NCBI GenBank assembly: GCA_040507035.1
Contig: JBEVVR010000065.1
Location: 9,013 to 73,012, forward strand
Direction: 5' to 3'
Source of the DNA: Thiodiazotropha sp040507035
GTDB lineage: Bacteria; Pseudomonadota; Gammaproteobacteria; Chromatiales; Chromatiaceae
DNA length: 64,000 bases
Part shown: one piece after another, positions 1-7,466 of the stretch
Numbering within the stretch: position 1 is the first letter of the stretch
Layout: each line of letters opens with the position of its first letter
Translations under genes and position numbers: made by a program
The notes under the pieces: generated by a model
Database searches by the model: none
Told to the model about the DNA's origin: nothing
What the model saw: only the letters and a program-made list of their open reading frames with translations

Positions 1-113
1 TGAAAATAGGTCAGATTTATGCTTCATTTGGGCAACAGCGGGACCAACCTGGGGATGAAATCCAGCGGTTCAAAGGGTGGTATGAAACGGATAACATAAC
101 AGGGGCTTTCTAA
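1..113 (+). CDS. C-terminal end of an unidentified protein (partial)
   Basis: An open frame runs from the window edge to a TAA at 111-113 and gives about 36 residues ending in ...WYETDNITGAF. The window begins with TG AAA, so a start ATG could lie one base outside it; the gene might then be only 37 codons, or this may be the tail of a longer protein. I recognise no family. The next gene starts about 40 bases downstream on the same strand. Confidence 0.35.
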   Translation, partial: KIGQIYASFGQQRDQPGDEIQRFKGWYETDNITGAF

Positions 114-150
114 TCTGGCATAATCGATGGGTCAATAACACCATAGTTCT

Positions 151-513
151 ATGAATAGTTCGAGCAACTCAGTCAATAGCGACAACAGCGACCGGGAAAA
201 GAGTATCGCCATGGTGGTCTATGCCCTGCAAGCCTTGTCGTTTCTGTTTATTGTTACTTTTCTTGTTGCGGTGATTATCAACTATGTCAAACGGGACGAT
301 GTCCGGGGGAGCTGGCTGGAGTCGCATTTCAGATGGCAGATCCGTACTTTCTGGTTCAGTCTGCTATGGATGGTGTTCGGATTCCTCTCCCTGGTTATCC
401 TGATTGGTTACGCGATTCTGTTTATCAATACTGTCTGGTTGATCTATCGCATCGTCAAGGGCTGGCTGAGACTCTCTGAGGGTAGGGAGATGTACAGCGC
501 GAGTGACCACTGA
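151..513 (+). CDS. Small membrane protein, COG3671/DUF4870-like
   Basis: A 120-residue protein of unknown function. After a Ser/Asn-rich hydrophilic start (residues 1-18) there is a hydrophobic segment at about 20-43, a charged loop with a conserved-looking HFRWQIRTFW stretch near 59-68, and a long hydrophobic region at about 68-102 that could form two helices. The layout, with a helix followed by an R/W-rich loop and a helical hairpin, is typical of the COG3671/DUF4870-like membrane proteins. No clear Shine-Dalgarno sequence precedes the ATG. The stop overlaps the GTG start of the next membrane protein, so the two are probably cotranslated. Family assignment is by pattern only. Confidence 0.6.
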   Translation: MNSSSNSVNSDNSDREKSIAMVVYALQALSFLFIVTFLVAVIINYVKRDDVRGSWLESHFRWQIRTFWFSLLWMVFGFLSLVILIGYAILFINTVWLIYRIVKGWLRLSEGREMYSASDH

Positions 514-1318
514 GCCTACACCTAATACTATGCATATGCAGCATCCGCCACCAACCTCGCAATATCGACTTGTCGAAGCCCTGATCAGGGGCGCCATCTG
601 GGCCTTCATCGGCCTGCTTTACGCCATGCTGTTTGTCTTCCTGGCCGCTTTTGCAGACCATTGGCAGCTCCCTGTGAATTCCAGCCTCTTCGCCGCTGTG
701 CTTGCCGGCACCCTGGGGGCCTTGATCTACAGCAGTATGCGGCTTGCGGTATTGATGACAACCATCATCTCTCCGATCTCAATCTTCTATTTCATTCTCA
801 GCGATCCACCGCTGGACCTGCTGTGGCTCCTTGTCCTGGTCTCTGTCGCAGGAGCGGTTGTCGGCGCCCTCTACGGTATGTTCTCCATGGGCTCCAGGGT
901 CAATCGCGCGGACGCCAAGACCCTGGCGGGCTTCTGTGCAGGCTGGTTGGCCGCCCTCGTCTACCTGTTGATTGTCAGCGCTACCGATACCATATCGATA
1001 AGTATCACGGTGGCCCTGCTCTGTCCCCTCACCGGTATCCTCTACGTCGCCATTGTTCCAGGATTTATTAAGCTCTACGACAACCTGCTGCCGCCGCTGG
1101 GAGATGGTCTGATGGTGGGTGTCGGGGTATCGGGTTTTATCGCGCTCTCTCTCTTCGTCATGATCGGTACTATCGACGAGAGTGTCGCCGGACCCATGGC
1201 AGACGCGTTGAAGGTGATTCACCAGAATCTGCCGGGGGCGGTGGCGGGAGGTGTCATCGGTGCCGGATTGGCGGGTATCGCCTCGGGGCTGCTGCTGACC
1301 GACTGGCAGGACCTGTAG
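503..1318 (+). CDS. Multi-pass membrane protein of unknown function
   Basis: A 271-residue hydrophobic protein with about seven predicted membrane segments (roughly 30-52, 60-80, 84-101, 103-127, 142-160, 162-183 and 200-222) and a Gly/Ala-rich final segment at 240-263. I do not recognise a family or catalytic motif. The chosen GTG start at 503 overlaps the stop of the preceding small membrane gene; in-frame ATGs at 530 and 536 are alternatives that would remove the Pro-rich beginning without affecting the membrane part. Its pairing with the upstream DUF4870-like protein suggests a common membrane function, which is inference only. Confidence 0.6.
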   Translation: MTTEPTPNTMHMQHPPPTSQYRLVEALIRGAIWAFIGLLYAMLFVFLAAFADHWQLPVNSSLFAAVLAGTLGALIYSSMRLAVLMTTIISPISIFYFILSDPPLDLLWLLVLVSVAGAVVGALYGMFSMGSRVNRADAKTLAGFCAGWLAALVYLLIVSATDTISISITVALLCPLTGILYVAIVPGFIKLYDNLLPPLGDGLMVGVGVSGFIALSLFVMIGTIDESVAGPMADALKVIHQNLPGAVAGGVIGAGLAGIASGLLLTDWQDL

Positions 1319-1668
1319 CTCGATCGACTGCTGTGACTCTGCAAAAAAGAGTCCGCAAATGGACGCGAATAAACGCAAATTTTTACTTGATTACTCACCA
1401 TAGTCAGCCATTGATTCCGCTGTTAATTTAAGCACATGAGTCTCTATCGATCGCCCGGGGATGGGTTCACAGCGACTTTCCTGGACAACTCAAGTCCACA
1501 GAGACGGTCCCAGACGATGCACCGAATGCCAGTGTTTTCCAGAAACTGCCGTAGGCAGGAGTAATGTTCGCTTACCGATTACATAGCTGAGAATCGTGGG
1601 TATGCAGAAATTGTTATTCTTAACGGTGCGCTGATCACCCCGGAATCACCTTGGGTACTACTCCTTCG
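1319..1668. other. Intergenic region between convergent genes
   Basis: About 350 bases lie between the stop of the membrane gene and the stop of gnd. A short stem (GACTCT/AGAGTC, loop of 7, 1335-1353) follows the membrane gene stop by 16 bases but has no T tract, so it is at best a weak terminator. Near 1352-1384 there is a repetitive A-rich stretch with CGCAAAT, CGCGAAT and ACGCAAAT units. I see no convincing gene or RNA here. Confidence 0.5.
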
Positions 1669-3084
1669 CTACCAATCTGAATGGACGAAACCCCACTCCG
1701 GATGATCCACGCGTTCATAGGTATGGGCACCGAAGGCGTCGCGCTGTGCCTGGATCAGGTTTTGCGGCAGACGCTCGGTGCGATAGCTGTCGAAATAGTT
1801 GAGACAAGCGCTCATTACCGGTACCGGAATACCGGCGACGGTGGAAAATCCTATCACCCGGCGCCAGGCCCCTTGCAATCCCACTAGCTGGCTACCCAAT
1901 GCGGGATCGACCATCAGGTTCCGTGGTTTTTGATCCTTGCCATAGGCCTCACGAATGGGATCGAGCAATCGCGCCCTGATGATGCATCCCCCCTTCCAAA
2001 TTCGTGCAATCTCCGCCAGGTCGATCGACCACTGATAACGTTCAGAAGCACGCTGTATCAGATCCAATCCCTGTGCATAGGCGGTAATTCTCGAGGCGTA
2101 GATCGCACCGTGGAGATCCGCCAACAGATACTCCATCTCGGCCGGGGGCTTAAGCGTGGGCCCCTGGAGCAGACGGGATGCCGCCACCCGCTGCGCCTTC
2201 ATCGATGAGAGTAGCCGCGCATCCACCGCGGCAGCGATGCCGGGTACGGCAACCCCCTGTTCCAGGGCCGCCTGAACGGTCCAGCGCCCGGTACCCTTCT
2301 GTCCCGCCTTGTCCATCACCAGGCTCAGCAGCGGCACTCCGCTGTCACCATCCAGGGTCTTCATCACCTGGGCGGTGAGTTCAACCAGGAACGACTCCAT
2401 CGGCCCCTGGTTCCACTGTTCGAACAGCTCGGCCATCTCCATTTCGTCGAGTCCCAGGCCCCGACCCATCAGATCGTAGACCTCTGCCAGCAACTGCATA
2501 TCGGCATACTCGATACCGTTATGCACCATCTTCACAAAATGGCCGGCACCGTCGGGGCCCACATGGGTAACGCAGGCCCCCGCCTCTGTCTGCGCGGTGA
2601 TTGCCTCGAATACCGCGCTCACCTCTGCATAGGACTCCACAGAGCCACCCGGCATCATCGAGGGCCCCAGACGCGCCCCCTCCTCGCCGCCGGAGATACC
2701 GACACCGACGAAATGGATCTCCTTGTCGCGAAGATAGCGCTCCCGGCGCTGAGTATCCTCGAACCATGAGTTGCCGCCATCCATGATGATGTCACCGGGT
2801 TCCAGCAGCGGGATCAGCTTATCGATCACCTGGTCCACCGGGTCTCCCGCCTTGATCATCAAGAGGATGCGCCGCGGTCGCTCCAGCATGGCGACAAAAC
2901 GGGCCAGCTCCGGATCGCCGCTAAACTGCTTATCCCGGTTATGCGCCAAAAACTCGGTGATTGTCTCGCTGCGCCGATTCCATACCGCAACCGGAAAGCC
3001 TTTATCCTCCATGTTGAGGGCCAGGTTGCGTCCCATGACGCCCAAGCCGATGAGGCCGATATGAAACTGCTTCTGTTCTGGCAT
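1669..3084 (-). CDS. gnd: 6-phosphogluconate dehydrogenase, decarboxylating
   Basis: Oxidises 6-phosphogluconate to ribulose 5-phosphate with release of CO2 and reduction of NADP; this is the last oxidative step of the pentose phosphate pathway, in the cytosol. The 471 residues match the long bacterial form. The dinucleotide fold begins with GLGVMG at 13-18 and WNRRSE follows at 35-40, as in NADP-type enzymes. The substrate signature GISGGEEGARLGPSMMPGG lies at 129-147 and the catalytic region GHFVKMVHNGIEY at 181-193 contains Lys185 and Glu192. AAGGAA precedes the ATG at a good distance. It is the third gene of zwf-pgl-gnd, 48 bases after pgl. Confidence 0.97.
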   Translation of the reverse strand: MPEQKQFHIGLIGLGVMGRNLALNMEDKGFPVAVWNRRSETITEFLAHNRDKQFSGDPELARFVAMLERPRRILLMIKAGDPVDQVIDKLIPLLEPGDIIMDGGNSWFEDTQRRERYLRDKEIHFVGVGISGGEEGARLGPSMMPGGSVESYAEVSAVFEAITAQTEAGACVTHVGPDGAGHFVKMVHNGIEYADMQLLAEVYDLMGRGLGLDEMEMAELFEQWNQGPMESFLVELTAQVMKTLDGDSGVPLLSLVMDKAGQKGTGRWTVQAALEQGVAVPGIAAAVDARLLSSMKAQRVAASRLLQGPTLKPPAEMEYLLADLHGAIYASRITAYAQGLDLIQRASERYQWSIDLAEIARIWKGGCIIRARLLDPIREAYGKDQKPRNLMVDPALGSQLVGLQGAWRRVIGFSTVAGIPVPVMSACLNYFDSYRTERLPQNLIQAQRDAFGAHTYERVDHPEWGFVHSDW

Positions 3085-3132
3085 TGTCGTTCCTTTGCGT
3101 CCTATTCGTCGTTGAGTAGCTTACAACCAGCG

Positions 3133-3822
3133 CTAAAAACCCAGGCGCTGATCTTTGGGTAGCGATCGCGCGGCTTGGTTATCCATCAACCAGTCCCCAC
3201 CCAGTGCCAGGGCGGCGGGAACACTCTGGGTCACCAGGGCGCTGCGAACCGCATCGGCCTTTTCTTCACCCTGCACCAATACCAGGATATTACGGGCGTC
3301 GAGGATCACAGCAGGGGTGATTGTCAAACGCTGCAGAGGCGGCTTTACGGCGATTGCCGGCATTACTCGCCGCTGTTGCTCATCCAACACCACGGAGCCG
3401 GGAAATATCGATGCGGTGTGCCCGTCGTCACCCACACCCAGCAACAGGATATCGATCCTCTGCGGCAGCACCAGTTCGTAGGCCCTTGCCGCCTTGTCGG
3501 GCTCTTCTTCACCGCACATGCGGTAGACATTCATGCCTTCGGGACGATCCCCGTGCGGAAACAGACTGTTCATCACCGAGAAGTAGTTACTCTCCGGGGT
3601 GTTGATCGGCACACAGCGCTCATCGCCGAAATAGAGATTGATGTGCGACCAGGGAATCTCCTGGCACTCAGCCAGGCGTTGATAGAGAGGCAGCGGTGTC
3701 GCCCCGCCAGCCAGCATCAGGTGGCAGCGCTGCGACGACTCCAGCACTTTCTGAATCTTGCTGAGTAGCCAGCGTTCCGCCTGTTCGACAAACTCCGCCT
3801 GATCGACAATGTAACGCTCCAT
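3133..3822 (-). CDS. pgl: 6-phosphogluconolactonase
   Basis: Hydrolyses 6-phosphogluconolactone to 6-phosphogluconate, between the Zwf and Gnd steps. The protein is of the DevB/SOL type: LAGGATPLPLYQ at about 37-48, FGDERCVP at 65-72 and GVGDDGHTASIFPG at 129-142. I chose the ATG at 3822, which overlaps the zwf stop as TGATG with GGGAG upstream, giving 229 residues. An in-frame upstream start at 3840 would add six residues (MAGDQL) and overlap zwf by 19 bases. The TGATG junction implies translational coupling with zwf. Confidence 0.95.
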   Translation of the reverse strand: MERYIVDQAEFVEQAERWLLSKIQKVLESSQRCHLMLAGGATPLPLYQRLAECQEIPWSHINLYFGDERCVPINTPESNYFSVMNSLFPHGDRPEGMNVYRMCGEEEPDKAARAYELVLPQRIDILLLGVGDDGHTASIFPGSVVLDEQQRRVMPAIAVKPPLQRLTITPAVILDARNILVLVQGEEKADAVRSALVTQSVPAALALGGDWLMDNQAARSLPKDQRLGF

Positions 3823-5357
3823 CAGCTGATCTCCCGCCATTGACGGCTGTAACGACTTATCAGATTTTCCGCCTCGATGGGACCTTCGCTACCCTCGGCA
3901 TAGAACACGGGTTGTTGTTTCGTCGCCGCTTCCCAGCTACTCAGAATGGGCGTTACAAAGCGCCAGGCGAACTCCACCTCATCACGCCTGGCAAACAGGG
4001 TTGCATCCCCTTTTACCGCATCGAGCAAGAGCCGCTCATAGGCATCCTTGATCGGATGGGTGTAGGTTTCCGAGTAGCTGAAATCCATCTCCACCGATGC
4101 CACCTCCATCTCGCCACCTGGCCGCTTGCTGGAGATCTTAAGGGCCATGCCCTCATCCGGCTGGATGCGGATGGTCAACACATTCGGTTCCAGGTCCTGG
4201 CAGACATCATCACGCCCAAACAGGCATAAGGGGACGGGGCGGAATACCACCGAGATCTCAGTCAGGCGTTGTGAGAGGTGTTTACCGACACGAAGAAAAA
4301 AGGGGACCCCCTGCCAGCGCCAATTATCGACAAAACACCGGATCGCCGCATAGGTCGGTGTTCGTGACTGCGAATCCACGTTATCCTCGTCGCGATAACC
4401 GCGATACTGGCCGAAGACCACATTCTCGAACACCTCCTGGGATGTGAATTGGCGCAGGGAGCGCAGCACTTCTACCCGCTTGTCGCGAATATCATCGGCA
4501 GCAAAGGAGACCGGCGGCTCCATGGCGCAGAGGGAGAGCACTTGAAGCAAGTGACTCTGCACCATATCCCGTACCACACCGGTTTTATCATAAAACCGGC
4601 CCCGCCCCTCCACACCGATCGACTCGGCCGCGGTGATCTGGATGTGGTCGATATATTTTCGATTCCACAGGGGCTCGAATATGGTGTTTCCCAAACGAGC
4701 GACCAGGATATTCTGTACCGTCTCCTTGCCCAGATAGTGATCGATGCGGTAGACCTGATCCTCCTGCAACACCTCGGCGACGATCCGGTTCAGGTCGCTC
4801 GCCGACTCAAGATCGCGTCCGTAGGGCTTTTCCATGATAATCCGGGTCCAGGGGGTATCGGCACCGCCCGCTTGCAACAGACCTGCCTCGCTGAGACGGT
4901 GGAGGATAATGGGTGCGGCGGATGGAGGCGTGGCCAGATAGAAGAGACGGTTGCCTTCGCTACCGATGAGCGCCTCCATCTTCTCCAGGCCATTGCGCAG
5001 TGCAGCGTAACCCTCGGGATCCTCAAAGTTGCCTTGCACATAGCTGATGCGCCTGCTGAACCCCTGCCACAGCGCTTCGTCGATGGGCTGAGTCCGGGAG
5101 TAACTCCTTAGACTCTCGAAGAGAAGATCACGGTATTGATCATCGCTCTGCGGACTACGGCTATAGCCTATTACGGCAAAGCGCTCATCCAGTGCCTCTT
5201 CGCGGACCAGGTTATAGAGCGCGGGTATCAATTTACGTCGGGTCAAGTCACCGGCGGCACCGAAAATCACCAATACGCTGGGTTGCAGCCGATCGGCCTG
5301 TAGAAACAACTCACTCGCGGTAATGCGTTGATGTGAAGGAAGATCTGTGACTGTCAT
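3822..5357 (-). CDS. zwf: Glucose-6-phosphate 1-dehydrogenase
   Basis: Oxidises glucose 6-phosphate to 6-phosphogluconolactone and is the entry to the oxidative pentose phosphate (and Entner-Doudoroff) pathway. With the ATG at 5357 it has 511 residues. Motifs are GAAGDLTRRKL at about 33-43 (dinucleotide binding), EKPYGRDLESA near 176 and the active-site signature RIDHYLGKE at 204-212. AAGGTG lies six bases before this ATG; a GTG nine bases upstream (5366) would overlap that ribosome site and is less likely. It is first in zwf-pgl-gnd, and the upstream region has an operator-like palindrome (5401-5425). Pgi at 37.6-39.2 kb uses the same substrate. Confidence 0.97.
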   Translation of the reverse strand: MTVTDLPSHQRITASELFLQADRLQPSVLVIFGAAGDLTRRKLIPALYNLVREEALDERFAVIGYSRSPQSDDQYRDLLFESLRSYSRTQPIDEALWQGFSRRISYVQGNFEDPEGYAALRNGLEKMEALIGSEGNRLFYLATPPSAAPIILHRLSEAGLLQAGGADTPWTRIIMEKPYGRDLESASDLNRIVAEVLQEDQVYRIDHYLGKETVQNILVARLGNTIFEPLWNRKYIDHIQITAAESIGVEGRGRFYDKTGVVRDMVQSHLLQVLSLCAMEPPVSFAADDIRDKRVEVLRSLRQFTSQEVFENVVFGQYRGYRDEDNVDSQSRTPTYAAIRCFVDNWRWQGVPFFLRVGKHLSQRLTEISVVFRPVPLCLFGRDDVCQDLEPNVLTIRIQPDEGMALKISSKRPGGEMEVASVEMDFSYSETYTHPIKDAYERLLLDAVKGDATLFARRDEVEFAWRFVTPILSSWEAATKQQPVFYAEGSEGPIEAENLISRYSRQWREIS

Positions 5358-5400
5358 ATAACCCACCTTTGGGTTTCATTTTTGTTTTTATCCATCTTAT

Positions 5401-5425
5401 CGTAAGTTTTATGACAAAACCTACG
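5401..5425 (-). promoter_or_regulatory. Operator-like palindrome upstream of zwf
   Basis: A 25-base imperfect palindrome, CGTA-a-GTTTT-atgac-AAAAC-c-TACG, lies 44-68 bases before the zwf ATG, where a repressor or activator would be expected. A second smaller inverted repeat, GTTTGG-cgata-CCAAAC, lies at 5451-5467. Neither matches the HexR consensus (TGTAAT...ATTACA) that controls zwf in some gammaproteobacteria. The regulator is unknown. Confidence 0.4.
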
Positions 5426-5799
5426 TTAATTACGCTGATTTTCGTAAACGGTTTGGCGATACCAAACGATAGCCTGAATATCCCACACTGTTTCAGGCGT
5501 TAGTTTAGCTCGCAATTTAAAATTATTCTCAAATCCGTTGTATAATAACTTACAAGAAAAATTAAGACGAACGAAACGATTTTCATCTCTCGGTTATCTT
5601 ATTAGTTTGGGTTGGTATTCCATCATTACAACTAACGTCTGCAGCTGTTGCTAAATGAACCATCGATCATGCAGACGATCTGATTGATACCCTGTGGCTT
5701 GCACGTTGATGCTGTCAGCAGCCTAAAGCCAAGGTTTGTTGTTTCATTTAAAAAATGCCTAACACTGTTATTTTATTCATTTGCCTCAGGAATTAAACA
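5426..5799. other. AT-rich divergent intergenic region, zwf / NYN gene
   Basis: The stretch is noticeably more AT-rich than its neighbours and separates two divergent genes. It holds a TATAAT at 5541-5546 on the plus strand, without a good -35 hexamer, as a possible promoter element for the NYN gene. No RNA gene or coding frame with family resemblance was seen. Confidence 0.4.
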
Positions 5800-6639
5800 T
5801 TGCATCAAGATATCAAGATTGGCGTGTTTGTCGACGCCGAAAATGTTCGTTATAACGGTGGATACCAATTGCGCTATGACATCCTAAGGATGTTTGCCGC
5901 GCGTTATGGAGGTTCGCTGCTCAGACTCAACACCTATATCGCCTTCGACCAGGAGCGGTCCAAGGAGGACCCTGAGTATCGCCGCCGCGCCTTGACCTAT
6001 CAGCAAATGGTCAGGGAATATGGCTGGAAGATCATCGTAAAAAATGTCCGTCGCTATACCGATGATGAGGGTAATGTCACCACCAAGGCAAATGCGGATC
6101 TGGATATGGCCGTTGACGCCATGTTGCAATCAGACAAACTCGATCTGCTGCTGCTGGTCACAGGGGACGGGGATTTTCTGCAAGTCGTCACCGCTCTGCA
6201 GGATCGAGGCTGTCGTGTCGAGCTGCTCGGCTTTCGCAATGTATCCCAAGAGTTACGCCGGCTTGTCGATGACTACTATTCCGGTTTCCTCATTCCCGAT
6301 CTGCTACCGATCTCCTACGAGCCACGCAACGAGTGGGGCGAACCGGGGTCCTGCGTCCGCGGTGTCTGTGCAAAGTGGTTCCCCGAAAAAGGTTACGGAT
6401 TTTTGCGCTTTCTGAAACGCATCGATCCCAATATGTGGATTATCGACCCCCGCCAGGAGGGCTCTCCCTACGAAAGTGTCTTCTGTCATGCCAACGAACT
6501 CGCCGATGAGGTCACCGACGAGGTGATGTCGAATCGAGACTCCATACTCGAGTTCTATATCCAAAAGAGTGACAAGGATGATGGCTATGTGGCAAACAAT
6601 GTACGCCTGGTTCCCAGCTATGGCAGCACGGGGCTCTAG
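5800..6639 (+). CDS. NYN (LabA/DUF88) domain protein with C-terminal cold-shock domain
   Basis: A 279-residue fusion. Residues 1-165 form a NYN/PIN-like nuclease domain with the expected acidic residues: Asp12 in FVDAEN, Asp100 and Asp102 in NADLDMAVD, and Asp122 and Asp124 in TGDGDF. Residues about 184-271 look like a cold-shock domain: KWFPEKGYGFLRF at 192-204 (RNP1-like), VFCHANEL at 227-234 (RNP2-like) and VANNVRLV at 264-271, with an insert between the RNP motifs. A nuclease domain joined to a single-strand nucleic-acid binder suggests RNA processing or decay, which is inference. The start is a TTG with AGGA eight bases upstream. It is monocistronic and diverges from zwf. Confidence 0.8.
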   Translation: MHQDIKIGVFVDAENVRYNGGYQLRYDILRMFAARYGGSLLRLNTYIAFDQERSKEDPEYRRRALTYQQMVREYGWKIIVKNVRRYTDDEGNVTTKANADLDMAVDAMLQSDKLDLLLLVTGDGDFLQVVTALQDRGCRVELLGFRNVSQELRRLVDDYYSGFLIPDLLPISYEPRNEWGEPGSCVRGVCAKWFPEKGYGFLRFLKRIDPNMWIIDPRQEGSPYESVFCHANELADEVTDEVMSNRDSILEFYIQKSDKDDGYVANNVRLVPSYGSTGL

Positions 6640-6675
6640 ACGCCACAGATTTGTCCAGGAATAGGGGTGTCAGCG

Positions 6676-7245
6676 CTAATCGAGGGTGACCTGATAACCA
6701 AGGGCAGTCTCTGCGGCACGCACTATGGTGCCGCCACGTAGCGGGTAACTGCCCGATTCGCGATCAGCGTAGTAGAGCTTTAGCGACTCTTTGATTACCG
6801 GAAACGCAAGCTTCTCCCAGGGTATCTCCTGTTGCTCGAACAGTCTGACCTCCAGGCTTTCATCCCCTGCGGCGAAGTCAAGGTCGAGCAGCCGGCTGCG
6901 AAATAAGAGGTAGACCTGATTGATGTGCGGAAGATTGAAGAGTGTGTAGAGCCCATCTATTTCCACACGGGCACAGGCCTCTTCCCATGTTTCCCTTGCG
7001 GCCCCTTGTTGACTGGTCTCGCCATTCTCCATGAACCCAGCGGGGATGGTCCACAAGCCGTAACGTGGCTCTATGGCCCTGCGACAGAGCAGAATCTGCT
7101 GCTCCCACACAGGTATGCATCCGACGACAATCTTCGGATTTTGATAATGCACAGACCTGCAGCTCTCGCATACATATCTTGGTCTGTTGTCGCCCTCAGG
7201 AACCTTAACCCCGACCTCGGACCCGCAGTGGCAGCAAAACTTCAT
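6676..7245 (-). CDS. Nudix hydrolase with N-terminal zinc ribbon
   Basis: Predicted to hydrolyse a nucleoside diphosphate derivative; the substrate cannot be told from sequence. A zinc ribbon at the N-terminus uses Cys4/Cys7 and Cys26/Cys29. The Nudix box runs from Gly70 to Cys91: G70-x5-E76-x7-R84-E85-x2-E88-E89-x-C91, with the metal-binding glutamates intact but the usual final Gly replaced by Cys. At 189 residues it is shorter than NudC and resembles the ADP-ribose/FAD pyrophosphatase type. It converges with the NYN gene 36 bases away. A short palindrome (7267-7284) lies just upstream of its start. Confidence 0.85.
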   Translation of the reverse strand: MKFCCHCGSEVGVKVPEGDNRPRYVCESCRSVHYQNPKIVVGCIPVWEQQILLCRRAIEPRYGLWTIPAGFMENGETSQQGAARETWEEACARVEIDGLYTLFNLPHINQVYLLFRSRLLDLDFAAGDESLEVRLFEQQEIPWEKLAFPVIKESLKLYYADRESGSYPLRGGTIVRAAETALGYQVTLD

Positions 7246-7266
7246 TATTCAGGACCTATCAACGCC

Positions 7267-7284
7267 GCAGATAATAGTATCTGC
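7267..7284 (-). promoter_or_regulatory. Perfect palindrome upstream of the Nudix gene
   Basis: GCAGATA-atag-TATCTGC is a perfect 7+4+7 inverted repeat 22-39 bases before the Nudix start codon. It could be a protein-binding site or a leader hairpin. It matches no operator I recognise. Confidence 0.3.
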
Positions 7285-7466
7285 AAATATTAAAACTCAC
7301 TCCGGGAGTCTACCACTCCCAGGCCTGTGATCACCCGTTTGTAATCAGTAGAGGAGCATCGGGACCTGCTATCGCAGACCCGCGTTCCCTGTGTGATACC
7401 TGACTCAGTCAGTCATAGATAGGACAACAGGCCAGTGGGATTGATTCCTGATATGATGTCGGACCC

